Source: an uncultured Erysipelotrichaceae bacterium (GTDB lineage: Bacteria; Bacillota_I; Bacilli_A; RFN20; CAG-826). Taken from it: a stretch of DNA of 49,078 nt. Of the stretch, positions 35,425 to 43,856 are shown piece by piece; the stretch's first letter is position 1, and the number at the start of each line of letters is the position of its first letter. Both the position numbers and the translations under genes were made by a program. The DNA lies in contig CADCPN010000007.1 in NCBI GenBank assembly GCA_902803375.1, positions 1 through 49,078 on the forward strand, read 5' to 3'. The notes beneath the pieces are model-generated. The model was not told the DNA's origin and did not search any database. It worked only from the letters and a program-made list of their open reading frames with translations.

Positions 35425-35447
35425 AAAAAAGCCCGATTGCTCGGGCT
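35425..35447 (-). terminator. Terminator of ileS-lspA-rluD
   Basis: AGCCCGA/TCGGGCT arms with a 4-base loop followed on the minus strand by TTTTTT, 11 bases after the rluD stop. Confidence 0.9.
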
Positions 35448-35457
35448 AGTTTGTTTT

Positions 35458-36366
35458 TTAATCAAGGCTATCAAGAAGGGACTGGAAGTAAGGGGGAAGC
35501 GGGGCTTCGAAGCTCATCTGCTTCTTCAAAATAGGATGAAAGAAGCTTAGGCGATAGGCGTGAAGCAATTGGCCTTTGTCATAGAGCTTTCTATTGGAGT
35601 TATTGCCATAGACAAGATCGCCGATCACCGGATGGCCAATATAGTCCATATGAACACGGATCTGATGGGTTCTGCCAGTCTTTAGGCGGCAGCTGACCAA
35701 AGTGGCATTCGCATGCTTATATCTCGCTTCGACATGGAAGAAGGTGACGGCTTCCTTGCCATTAAGATCGACGCAGTTACGGGTCGGATGGGCTTTGTCC
35801 CTGGCGATGGGGGCATTGATCATGCCATCGTCGGTATCGGCGATGATGCCATTGACGAGGGCTTTGTATTCCCTATGCATGGAATGATCTTTCAGCTGAG
35901 ATTGTAAGCCAAGGAAAGCCTCTTCGGTTTTTGCGACGACAAGAAGTCCAGAGGTATCCTTATCGATGCGGTGGACGATGCCAGGACGGGAAGGGTCTTC
36001 CCCGCCGAGCTCTTCTTCTCTATATAGAAGCGCGTTGACGAGTGTTCCGCTATAGTTGCCATTGCCGGGATGGACGACGAGTCCAGCCGGCTTATTGATG
36101 ACGAGGAGGTCCTTATCTTCATAGACGACGTCTAGCGGGATGTTCTCCGGGGTGAGGTCAGAGCTAGGAGCCACGTAGTCCTCGTATTGGACCTCTTCGC
36201 CGGCGGAGACCCAATAATGGGGCTTGCTTACTTTGCCATTGACGGTTACTTTGCCCTCTTTTATGAGGTTAGCGCATTTGCTGCGGCTAACCGCGACGCC
36301 CTTAGAAAAGAGAAGCTCATCGAGGCGAGTGCTGTTTTCTTCTTCGGAAACGATGAATTTATTCAT
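35458..36366 (-). CDS. rluD: 23S rRNA pseudouridine synthase, RluD family
   Basis: Converts uridines to pseudouridine in rRNA. The 302-residue protein starts MNKFIVSEEENSTRLDELL, with an S4 domain (about 12-75, GKVTVNGKVSKPHYWV) and the catalytic domain with GIVHRIDKDTSGLLVVAK (catalytic Asp in RIDKDTSG) and LKTGRTHQIRVHM. A much longer open frame upstream is the lspA sequence in another frame. AAGGAGG lies eight bases before ATG 36366. It overlaps the lspA stop by 8 bases. Assignment among RluA/C/D is not certain. Confidence 0.93.
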   Translation of the reverse strand: MNKFIVSEEENSTRLDELLFSKGVAVSRSKCANLIKEGKVTVNGKVSKPHYWVSAGEEVQYEDYVAPSSDLTPENIPLDVVYEDKDLLVINKPAGLVVHPGNGNYSGTLVNALLYREEELGGEDPSRPGIVHRIDKDTSGLLVVAKTEEAFLGLQSQLKDHSMHREYKALVNGIIADTDDGMINAPIARDKAHPTRNCVDLNGKEAVTFFHVEARYKHANATLVSCRLKTGRTHQIRVHMDYIGHPVIGDLVYGNNSNRKLYDKGQLLHAYRLSFFHPILKKQMSFEAPLPPYFQSLLDSLD

Positions 36367-37072
36367 GCTTCCCCTCCTTCTCCTCCAAGGCATCGGGCTT
36401 GGCTTCCACGGTGGCATAGACCTGCTCAGACTCCTTCTTTTTCTCTTGAAGGCGAGGATCCTCCTGCAGGGGATCTTCCTTTTCTGATTTGATCGCCTGC
36501 ACAATTTCCACGACGAGGAAGTAGATGATGCCGATGACCAGGCAAGCATCCGCGATATTGAAGGTGGCAAATGGGTTAAGGAAGCTATGGTCCTTGCTAG
36601 GTCCCCCGCCAAGATAGAACTGCATGAAGTCAATAACGCCATTGAAGCCCGTGATCCCTTCCCAGTAGAAGGCGCGGTCGATGAGGTTACCGACGGCGCC
36701 CGCGAGGATAAGCATCGCGATGGAGCGGTAAATGTTATTCCACTTCTTGTCTTCCATTAGCCAATAAATGGCAATGCCAATGCTCATAGTTAAGGAGATA
36801 GCGATGCCAAGGACTCTGCCCCAAACTCCCCAAGAGGCGCCGGCGGAGAAGGCGGCGCCGGTATTGTGGGAGAGAGTGATGTACCAGAAGTTAGGGATAA
36901 CTTCGACCATCTGCCCAACGCTCAGGTTAAGCTCTACGGCCCATTTAGAGAGAAGATCAAGAAGGACAAGAGCAAGAGCACCAAGGAGGAAAAAGCAAGT
37001 TTCCTTGTGATTAGCAAGGAAAGAGGAAAAGAAATTCTTTCCTTGCGGTTGTCTTTTCTTTTCTTCTTCCAT
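36359..37072 (-). CDS. lspA: Lipoprotein signal peptidase (SPase II)
   Basis: Integral membrane aspartyl protease that cleaves prolipoproteins, such as the lipoproteins in this window. Four helices and the motifs SHNTGAAF, GNLIDR (first catalytic Asp) and FNIADAC (second Asp) are all present. ATG 37072 (237 residues) follows AAGGAAG; an ATG 20 codons upstream lacks a site. The protein exceeds the usual 150-170 residues through a charged N-terminal tail (about 25) and an acidic C-terminal tail (about 50) of unknown role. It follows ileS by 29 bases, a widespread linkage. Confidence 0.95.
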   Translation of the reverse strand: MEEEKKRQPQGKNFFSSFLANHKETCFFLLGALALVLLDLLSKWAVELNLSVGQMVEVIPNFWYITLSHNTGAAFSAGASWGVWGRVLGIAISLTMSIGIAIYWLMEDKKWNNIYRSIAMLILAGAVGNLIDRAFYWEGITGFNGVIDFMQFYLGGGPSKDHSFLNPFATFNIADACLVIGIIYFLVVEIVQAIKSEKEDPLQEDPRLQEKKKESEQVYATVEAKPDALEEKEGKHE

Positions 37073-37101
37073 ACTTACTTCCTTATTGTTGTTAACTCCG
37101 T

Positions 37102-39831
37102 TCATATTGTCTTGACTAGCGCTTTGGCGCAACGCTCGCAGACTTTTTCTTCATAGCCATCGATAGAGACTACGTGATCGACGTGGTTGCGGCAGCGCGG
37201 GCATAGCGGGCCAGTGGCGACTTTGACGGTGCAAGCGTCTTCTTCGCCTTTTCTAAGGATAACCTTAGAGACGATGAAGCCTTTGGAGACCTCGTCGTTG
37301 CCTTCTTTGGAAAGAAGGTTGAATAAGGCTTGCTCTTTGACGAGCACGTCGACTTCGGCTTCGGAGGAACTGCCGATCTTGCCGGCGGCACGGGCGTCTT
37401 CTAGAGCTTTGAGGACGACGGAGCGAAGAGCCTTATAAGAGGCGTAGTTAGCAAGGAGCGAAGCATCATAGTCATGGGATTCCTTGACCATGTCCTCAAG
37501 CTGGATGGACTCCTTCTTCTCGCCTGGCAGATAAGAATAGACTTCTTCCATGGTGAAGGGGAGGATCGGATTGAGGAGAAGAGAGAATGTCTTGGCGCAG
37601 GTGTAGATGACGTATTGGGCGGCAAGGCGGCGGGAGCTAGAAGCTTCATCGCAATAGAGGACGTCTTTGCAGACATCGAGGTAGAAGCTCGAGAGCTCGC
37701 CAGTCATGAAAGAGGTGACGGTGTTGATGACGCCAGGGAAGTCATAGTTCTCATAGGAAGAGAGGCACTTGTTCTTCGCTTCTTCTAACGCGGCTAAGAC
37801 AAACTCTCCTAAAGCCGAGATTTGCTTTGGGGTTTCCATAGAGTAGCCATGCAGGTTACCAAGCATGAATTTGAAGGTATTGCGGATCTTGCGGTAGTTA
37901 TCGACGGCAGTGCCGATGATGCGCTCAGAGAGCCTAGCATCGGCCTGGTAGTCGACGGAGGCGGCCCAAAGGCGGAGGATATCGGCGCCATACTGTTCGG
38001 CGATCTTGTTCGGATCGATGCCGTTGCCAGAGGACTTGGACATCTTCTGCCAATTCTCATCCATGACGAAGCCGTGGGTGATGCAGGTCTTAAACGGAGC
38101 GACGCCATTGACGGCCATGGAGACGATCATCGAGGAGTTGAACCAGCCGCGATACTGGTCGTTGCCCTCTAGATAGACGTCGGCAGGATACTTTAGGCCA
38201 CGCTCAACGAGGGTGCCATTCCAAGAGGAACCGGAGTCAAACCAAACGTCCATGATGTCCTTTTCCTTGGTGAAGAGGCCATTGGGGGAATGGGCATTGG
38301 TATAGCCTTCCGGCAAAAGGTCTTTGGCTTCGCGCTCGAACCAGACGTTGGAGCCAAACTCCTTAACAAGAGCCTGAATATGGTCGAAGACTTCCTTCTC
38401 CATGATGGCGGTTCCGTCTTCGCAATAGATGATGGGAAGGGGGACGCCCCAGGCACGCTGACGGGAAATGCACCAGTCCGCGCGGTCTTTGATCATATTG
38501 ACCATCTTATTCTCGCCCCAGGCGGGGACCCAGGTGATTTTATGGATCTCATCAAGCAGCTGCTGACGGATCGGGGAGATCGAGCAGAACCATTGCGGGG
38601 TAGCGCGGAAGATGATGGGCTTTTTGGTCCTCCAGTCATGGGGATAGCTATGGACGATGTCGACTTCCTTGATGAGGAGGCCTTTTTCCTCGAGCATCTT
38701 GATGACAAGATCGTTGGTGTCATCGTAGAACATGCCGTTGAAAGGATCTCCTTCGCCTGTAGCGAAGCAGCCCTTGTCATCGATGGGGCCATAGGGCTTG
38801 ATGCCGTATTTGGCGGCGGCGTTGAAATCATCGACGCCGTGGTCGGGAGCGATATGGACGGCGCCGGTACCAGCGGAGGCGTCAACGTAGGCGGCTTCGA
38901 TGACGATGCCTTGCCTAGAAGGATAAAGCGGGTGGGTATAGGAGATGTATTCCATATCCTGACCCTTGAAGGTCTTAAGAAGCTCCATCTCGGTAAGGGC
39001 CCATTCTTCCTTAAGCTTCGCCTGCAGTTCCTTTAGAAGGACGAGGGTGCCGATATTGGTCTTATATAGGCCATATTCATATAGCGGGTTGACTGCAACG
39101 GCCTGGTTGGTCGGGATGGTCCAGGGGGTGGTGGTCCAGATGACGAGGTAGGAGTCATTGGGGATCAATCCCTTGCCATCTTTGACCGGGAACTTGACGT
39201 ACATCGTCTTGGCGGTGACGTCATGGTATTCGACCTCAGCCTCGGCGAGGGCGGATTCACTAGACGGAGACCAGTAAACCGGCTTAAGCCCTTTGAAGAT
39301 GAGCCCTTTGAGGGCCATCTTGGCGAAGACTTCGATTTGACGGGCCTCGTATTCAGGAAGCAAGGTGAGATAGGGGTGATCATAATCGCCCATCACGCCT
39401 AGACGCCTGATCTGCTCTTTCTGGCGAGCGACCTGGGTATGCGCGTATTCGTCGCACTTATTGCGGAATTCAACGACCGGGGTTGTCTTGCGGTTAACGC
39501 CGCTTTTCGTGACTTTGACCTCAATTGGCAGACCATGGGTATCCCAGCCGAAGATGAACGGGGTGTTAAACCCGGCCATGTTCTTATAGCGGATGATGAA
39601 ATCCTTTAAGCAGCGGTTGAGCGCGTGGCCGCAGTGGATGTCGCCATTGGCGTAGGGAGGGCCGTCGTGAAGCATGAAAACCGGCGCGTTGATGCGGTTG
39701 GCTTTCATCTTCTCATAGAGGTTACTGTCCTTCCATTTCTGGACGAGGACCGGCTCCTTTTGGGCGAGGCCTGCCCTCATCGGGAATTCGGTCTTCGGCA
39801 TCAAAAGGGTTTCTTTGAATGAAGTTGCCAT
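37102..39831 (-). CDS. ileS: Isoleucyl-tRNA synthetase
   Basis: Class I synthetase charging tRNA-Ile. The 909-residue protein has the HIGH-type motif DGPPYANGDIHCGHALN, the CP1 editing domain with VIWTTTPWTIPTNQAV, the KMSKS loop WQKMSKSSGNGIDP and a C-terminal zinc finger (CPRCRNHVDH...CERC). The length is normal. AAGGAAG lies 8-9 bases before ATG 39831; the upstream 33 codons of the open frame lie within the T-box leader. It is the first gene of the ileS-lspA-rluD operon. Confidence 0.98.
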   Translation of the reverse strand: MATSFKETLLMPKTEFPMRAGLAQKEPVLVQKWKDSNLYEKMKANRINAPVFMLHDGPPYANGDIHCGHALNRCLKDFIIRYKNMAGFNTPFIFGWDTHGLPIEVKVTKSGVNRKTTPVVEFRNKCDEYAHTQVARQKEQIRRLGVMGDYDHPYLTLLPEYEARQIEVFAKMALKGLIFKGLKPVYWSPSSESALAEAEVEYHDVTAKTMYVKFPVKDGKGLIPNDSYLVIWTTTPWTIPTNQAVAVNPLYEYGLYKTNIGTLVLLKELQAKLKEEWALTEMELLKTFKGQDMEYISYTHPLYPSRQGIVIEAAYVDASAGTGAVHIAPDHGVDDFNAAAKYGIKPYGPIDDKGCFATGEGDPFNGMFYDDTNDLVIKMLEEKGLLIKEVDIVHSYPHDWRTKKPIIFRATPQWFCSISPIRQQLLDEIHKITWVPAWGENKMVNMIKDRADWCISRQRAWGVPLPIIYCEDGTAIMEKEVFDHIQALVKEFGSNVWFEREAKDLLPEGYTNAHSPNGLFTKEKDIMDVWFDSGSSWNGTLVERGLKYPADVYLEGNDQYRGWFNSSMIVSMAVNGVAPFKTCITHGFVMDENWQKMSKSSGNGIDPNKIAEQYGADILRLWAASVDYQADARLSERIIGTAVDNYRKIRNTFKFMLGNLHGYSMETPKQISALGEFVLAALEEAKNKCLSSYENYDFPGVINTVTSFMTGELSSFYLDVCKDVLYCDEASSSRRLAAQYVIYTCAKTFSLLLNPILPFTMEEVYSYLPGEKKESIQLEDMVKESHDYDASLLANYASYKALRSVVLKALEDARAAGKIGSSSEAEVDVLVKEQALFNLLSKEGNDEVSKGFIVSKVILRKGEEDACTVKVATGPLCPRCRNHVDHVVSIDGYEEKVCERCAKALVKTI

Positions 39832-39874
39832 TTCTTTTCTTCCTTTTTTCTTTTCGCTATCTTTTCCAAGGGCG

Positions 39875-40123
39875 GAATATAAAAGCGTCCTTGAGCGTTT
39901 GCCCAAGGACGCATGATTGCGCGGTACCACCTTGATTCATAAGCCCTATCTTAGGCTTATGCGCTTATCGGCAGAATAGATGCCAGCTAGGGTTCCCTTA
40001 CTGCTACTTTCAGGGAGCAGGCTCGCTTAGTGATGTCCTTTTCGCCATGCCCTTTCTCAGCTTCAGCAGGGCTCTCTGTGAGTCGGTTACTTCGGCGCGT
40101 CTAAGCTAGTGACGCCTTTGTCC
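39875..40123 (-). promoter_or_regulatory. T-box riboswitch of ileS
   Basis: The T-box AAGGTGGTACCGCG (about 39920-39933) is followed by the terminator hairpin GCGTCCTTG/CAAGGACGC (39885-39912) and TTTTATATT on the minus strand. An AUC isoleucine codon followed by a purine lies in a Stem I-like loop at 40032-40034 and is the likely specifier. Confidence 0.92.
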
Positions 40124-40129
40124 GTGAGT

Positions 40130-40157
40130 ATTCTATATCTTTCTTTCTTCTTTTCAA
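40130..40157 (-). promoter_or_regulatory. ileS promoter
   Basis: TTGAAA (40152-40157), a 16-base spacer and TAGAAT (40130-40135) on the minus strand; each hexamer differs from consensus at one base. Confidence 0.7.
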
Positions 40158-40479
40158 GAAGTTGCTCTATAAGAAGCCTTCTTGGCAAGTTAGGCTGAAG
40201 TGGCCAACGCTTCGCCTAAGCCGCGTCTTTCTCTCATTTATTTCTCTTGCGGAGGGTCTTGCCCTAACTCTATTTCGATTTATGCAAAGGGTTTGCCCTA
40301 TTGCTATTTGGCTAGAAAAAGCAAAGGTAGGGCCCGCAGCAGGCAAAATAGGTACGGCAAGCGGGAGCTATAGGAATGAAACCTCGCCTAGACGTAAAGT
40401 AGGGAGAAGAGAATATTAAGAAGGAAAAGTAGCCGCCTCTTAGCAAAGGTTACTGCCTCTTATCCTTATATATAGAAGA
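40158..40479. other. Gene-free spacer
   Basis: No supported gene. An 85-codon plus-strand frame (40162-40419) has no ribosome-binding site and no family-like features. Confidence 0.4.
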
Positions 40480-41835
40480 TTAGACGCGGGAATAATGGGT
40501 AGGCTCTCCTTCGGCATTGAAGCGATGGCTCCATCCGCCCTTATTGTCATACTCCTGGAAGGAAAAATAATGGTCGTCGGTGTAGACGCAGACCGGGCTT
40601 TGATCATAGCCAGATCCAGTAAAGCCGCTATTCCAGCAAACAAGGCGCCCAACCCCGCGGGAGGCGTTGGAATAGCTGCCATCGACGTCGATATCTAGCT
40701 CATAATAGCCGCTTTTTGCGCTTCTAACTGGGACGCTTCTGGCATAGCCATCGGCCCTGGTGTAATAACTCCAAACCCTTGCCTTGTTGCCGAAGATCTT
40801 CTTGGCATCGTTATAGCGGCTATTGCCAACATAATTGGCCGGGTAGGTCTTGAAGGCGTTGAAGTAGGCCGCGATCTCGGCTGGATCGGTATAGGAGGCA
40901 TCTTCAGCTAGATCCCTATGGGCATCAATATAGTCATAGGTGTAATAGGTGAGGGTCTTCTTTTTTCCAGCAAAGGGAACGGAGACGGAGACCCCATCTT
41001 TTAAGACCCCAGAATAAGTAACCGGATTCTGGCGGGAAAGGCCGCTCCAAGGGTTATCGTAATCAGTAGCGGCAGCATACCCGCCCATATAGGAAACGGA
41101 AAGGCTATCGATATTGATCTTATAATCGCCGCAGCAGAGCCGAAAATAATTGAAGTTGGTCGCGGGGGAGAGGATGCAGGCGCTGACGATGGAGGATGAG
41201 CCAAGGTCAATGTTGTACTTCTTGCTGTAATCCCTGCCGTTACCGGACTCCACGAAGGGGACGTTGCTCTTATCCCTGCCCTCTTTCGAAGAAAACGAAT
41301 AAGAGAAGGCAACGTCGATCCTTGCGATGTCGCGGATCGCCTCGGTGTTATAGATCGCGCCAGGAAGGCCGCCATCGCCGCCATAGGATTTCGGGGCGGG
41401 GGAAGGAAGCAAAGAGGCGACGCCACTAGAATAATTCACGTCCCTATATCCCTCAAAGCCAAAGCCATCTTGATAGAAGGAATGGTAGTTGCCCGTCATG
41501 TATTTCCCCGCAGACAAAGAAGAGAAATCGATGGAAAGTAGCTTGCTCTCATCCCAGGAATGGATGGGGGCAGAGATTTCTTCGCTAGAAGATTCCTGCG
41601 AAATGAACTCCTCGCTAGAAGAAGTTTCGCAACTAGTGTCCTCAGAGTGGTCGGTGCCTCCGGCGTCGACATCGTTGGAGCTAGATGCTTCGCTATGGGC
41701 AACGCTAGAAAAAGAAGACTCTGCAACAGAGGATTCTTCCTTGTCACTAGAGCTACTAGCAATCGTGATCGCAATGCCGCAGCTAGTAAGGGCAAGAAGA
41801 GATGGGACTAAAAGGAACAAGGCTCTTTTTTTCAT
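40480..41835 (-). CDS. Surface lipoprotein with barnase-like ribonuclease domain
   Basis: The 451-residue precursor has lipobox LALTSC (Cys19), a Ser/Glu-rich linker (about 28-90), an unrecognised beta-rich domain (95-285) and a C-terminal domain (about 315-430) that follows barnase in order. AAYFNAFKTYPANYV matches the first helices; YYELDID (Glu379, like Glu73), Arg393 and Arg397 (like Arg83 and Arg87) and YTDDHYFSF (His422, like His102) supply the active site. It would hydrolyse RNA at the cell surface, for nutrient scavenging or competition. No barstar gene was seen. A TAAAAT ends 8 bases before ATG 41835, so the mRNA may be leaderless. Confidence 0.75.
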   Translation of the reverse strand: MKKRALFLLVPSLLALTSCGIAITIASSSSDKEESSVAESSFSSVAHSEASSSNDVDAGGTDHSEDTSCETSSSEEFISQESSSEEISAPIHSWDESKLLSIDFSSLSAGKYMTGNYHSFYQDGFGFEGYRDVNYSSGVASLLPSPAPKSYGGDGGLPGAIYNTEAIRDIARIDVAFSYSFSSKEGRDKSNVPFVESGNGRDYSKKYNIDLGSSSIVSACILSPATNFNYFRLCCGDYKINIDSLSVSYMGGYAAATDYDNPWSGLSRQNPVTYSGVLKDGVSVSVPFAGKKKTLTYYTYDYIDAHRDLAEDASYTDPAEIAAYFNAFKTYPANYVGNSRYNDAKKIFGNKARVWSYYTRADGYARSVPVRSAKSGYYELDIDVDGSYSNASRGVGRLVCWNSGFTGSGYDQSPVCVYTDDHYFSFQEYDNKGGWSHRFNAEGEPTHYSRV

Positions 41836-41927
41836 AACTGCACATTTTATAGGCTGCTCCTTTGCAATGCCAGCGAATCTATAGAAATTGAAAAAGGGTT
41901 AGAGCTTTCATGCAAGCGGAAGCAAGC

Positions 41928-42297
41928 AATCGAGTAGAGCGGCGAGGTTTTAATCTCGCCCGCCCTCTCACACCATCGTACGTGCGGTTTTCCGCATACG
42001 GCGGTTCCAGTCAATATAACGACTCCCTACGCTTGAGGTAGTGCTTGAGGGGATTCATCAATCCGCCGAGTTCCAGCAGGGAGTCGGACACGAAGCGGGC
42101 GAACGAACCGCTTTTCGCCGACTCGCCTCTCCGACGACGCCTTTTATCGGGTTCCTATTTGTAGGGTCTTTGTTTCGCCTCCCCCTTCTTTCCCCGCCTC
42201 GGTCGCCCGAGTAAGGTTGGGTTTGGCTATGTTGGGTTTCTTTGCAAAGCCACCCAGCGAGATCTTTCACCTCAGGCCTGTGACGTGCCCGTCGCAC
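41928..42297 (-). mobile_element. ORF-less group II intron, class C-like
   Basis: Read on the minus strand, it begins with the group II 5' end GTGCGAC. It ends with a domain V-like hairpin (CGTATGCGG-AAAA-CCGCACGTACG) and a domain VI-like hairpin with GGCGAG/CTCGCC. The end is CTACTCGATT, with a candidate branch A eight bases from the 3' end. It is only about 370 bases long and has no reverse transcriptase, so it must depend on a protein in trans or be dead. It sits directly after the T-run of a terminator, the known target preference of class C introns. A second 5' copy lies at 46921-47030. Confidence 0.75.
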
Positions 42298-42327
42298 AAA
42301 AGCCTCTGATATTGATAAATCAGGGGC
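42298..42327 (-). terminator. Terminator of the toxin/immunity operon, intron target
   Basis: GCCCCTGAT/ATCAGAGGC arms (one wobble) followed on the minus strand by TTTT, then the intron 5' end. Confidence 0.75.
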
Positions 42328-42353
42328 TTAGTGTTTCGCGGCGAGCAAAGCAA

Positions 42354-42680
42354 TCACTTCGCGGATTTATCCAATAAGGAATTGAATTCCTCTTCGGAGA
42401 GCGAAGCCACAAACCGAATGGTTGCGGAATAATATTCATCCAATTGTGCGAAATAAAGTTTGGCGATCTGGTAAACGGAAAGATTCTCATAATCCAATTT
42501 TGACAGGAATTCCAAAAAATCCTCATAGATCGCTGGATCGCCGCTTGCTTCACCGGCCCATATATGGGGGTTGGCGTCGGAAAGGTAATCAACGAACTCC
42601 TCGGCACGTTCCGGGTGGTCGTCGCAATAGCTGTCGAGAGCAGCGTAGATGGATGTGAAGATAGAATATTGTTTGCTCAT
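42354..42680 (-). CDS. Putative immunity protein
   Basis: A 108-residue acidic, helical protein (many Asp/Glu, e.g. SYCDDHPERAEEFVDYLSD) without signal or membrane segment. The family was not recognised. Its ATG overlaps the stop of the toxin-like gene (ATGA) and AAAGGAC precedes it. Small size, acidity and coupling to a basic toxin-like protein fit an immunity protein. A terminator follows. Confidence 0.5.
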   Translation of the reverse strand: MSKQYSIFTSIYAALDSYCDDHPERAEEFVDYLSDANPHIWAGEASGDPAIYEDFLEFLSKLDYENLSVYQIAKLYFAQLDEYYSATIRFVASLSEEEFNSLLDKSAK

Positions 42681-43060
42681 TTTTTGTCCTTTCTGTCGAA
42701 CAACTGATCATCGGGACGAGGGGGTTCGTTGCAGCCGCAATTGCGAATAACACCGTTTCTCACCTGAACCCAATACTGTTTGCCACCAATCGTTTTGGCG
42801 TACCAGCGATTACCATGCTTGTCGGTCCCGACATAATTATGCTCGTCGGAAGCGACGGTCGCTATGGTATTTCGATTGGTCGGTGTATCGGGAAGGTGAC
42901 CTCTCCCTCCGCGAAACATATGTTTGACCTGACCGTCTTCCTTTGGAAAACTGGGGCGAGCGCCACTCCCGGAGCCAGGGCCGCCGTTGCCCGATACCCT
43001 GGCTCCGCTGCCGCCCTGGCCTCCAGAGGGGAAATGGACGGACTTGAATTTCATTCCCAT
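42677..43060 (-). CDS. Putative polymorphic-toxin C-terminal domain protein
   Basis: A 127-residue protein. Residues 1-45 form a Gly/Ser-rich linker, and residues 45-120 contain KHMFRGGRGHLPDTPTNR, NYVGTDKHGNRWYAK and WVQVRNGVIRNCG. This pattern resembles the C-terminal toxin modules of CdiA/RHS-type polymorphic toxins, thought to be nucleases. No signal peptide or delivery domain is present, so it is either an orphan toxin cassette or an intracellular effector. ATG 43060 has AAGGAGG at good spacing and follows the DUF4417 stop by one base. Function is inferred from family resemblance only. Confidence 0.5.
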   Translation of the reverse strand: MGMKFKSVHFPSGGQGGSGARVSGNGGPGSGSGARPSFPKEDGQVKHMFRGGRGHLPDTPTNRNTIATVASDEHNYVGTDKHGNRWYAKTIGGKQYWVQVRNGVIRNCGCNEPPRPDDQLFDRKDKK

Positions 43061-43061
43061 G

Positions 43062-43783
43062 TCAGTCCCCTCCTTCGGCGCCAAAGGCCTTGGCTATCTC
43101 GGAGTCGAACCGCCAGATCTCTGCACCGCATTCTTTCAGCGGCCCAAACACGTCGTCCGGGGCATAGCCGTAGATGATGACGATTCTAGGGCACACGCAC
43201 TCGGCGAGGGCGACGACGCTATTTGCCAGCAGCTTCCTGGATTCGCGGTCGCGCAAAGCGCCCAATGATCCGATGGCCACGGTCTGGCCGATCGACATTC
43301 CGGACAGCGCGGCTTCATAGGACCATTCGTGGGTCGCGCGGAAATTGACGATTGCTTTCACGCCGCGGTCTTGCAGGATGAAGCCTACCTCGCGGCTCTG
43401 GCCATCGCGTCGATTTGCTTGTAGATAGGGAAATTACCGTAGACAGAGTAATCAGGGCAGACGACAAAGGCATATTGCTTGAGTTCGCCGACCAAACCGT
43501 CAACCTCGGCATCGCCCCCATATTTCAGGATGTTGTAGATGCCGTCTTCGCCGTCGAAGTTGCCGTCGTATTCATAGAAGATTAGCGCGTGCGACGCCTT
43601 GTCTTGGCAAAGGTGGCGTTTGGACCAAAGGACGGTGCCCTTCGGCCTTTCGATGTGGCAGTTCTTGATGGCGGGGAACTGGTAGAAGCCCGTCTTGAAA
43701 TCAGCGTTCTTAAGTAGCTTGGCAAGGAACACGTCCCTGTCGCTCCTCGACGGAAGTCTGACGTCATTAACTTTATTAATCAC
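43062..43783 (-). pseudogene. DUF4417 protein gene, frameshifted
   Basis: Two frames together make one DUF4417-like protein. The first (GTG 43783, preceded by AAGGAGG) runs to a stop near 43385 and contains CPDYSVYGNFPIYKQIDAMAR. The second frame continues REVGFILQDRGVKAIVNFRATHEWSYEAA to the stop at 43062 with VAIGSLGAL and RIVIIYGYAPDDVF. The order matches the family, so a single indel near 43385-43395 breaks it unless recoding occurs. DUF4417 genes are often carried on mobile elements; function unknown. Confidence 0.7.
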
Positions 43784-43837
43784 GAGAAAACCTCCTTCCG
43801 AATGGTGTCAAAACCGTCGATCAGAGCGTTTTCTCGT
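43782..43837 (-). promoter_or_regulatory. Inverted repeat enclosing the DUF4417 ribosome-binding site
   Basis: Perfect 10-bp arms: the 5' arm ACGAGAAAAC (minus strand, 43828-43837) lies inside the upstream 11-codon ORF. The 3' arm GTTTTCTCGT (43782-43791) begins right after AAGGAG and runs into the GTG start. Pairing would block initiation; a ribosome on the leader ORF would open it. Confidence 0.5.
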
Positions 43838-43856
43838 CTTTTTTGGTAAGGATCAT
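43821..43856 (-). CDS. Possible 11-residue leader peptide MILTKKDEKTL
   Basis: ATG 43856 follows AAAGGAGG at good spacing and the frame ends in TGA after 11 codons. Codons 7-10 overlap one arm of the inverted repeat that can hide the DUF4417 start. The layout is that of a translational attenuator leader, though it could be a decayed gene start. Confidence 0.4.
   Translation of the reverse strand: MILTKKDEKTL

Noticed and set aside
40162-40419. 85-codon plus-strand frame between ileS and the barnase-like gene
   Set aside because: No ribosome-binding site, it starts inside the ileS promoter region and has no recognisable domain.
42058-42297. 79-codon minus-strand frame inside the group II intron
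   Set aside because: It is rich in Arg/Gly/Pro with no reverse transcriptase motifs; the RNA structure explains the sequence.
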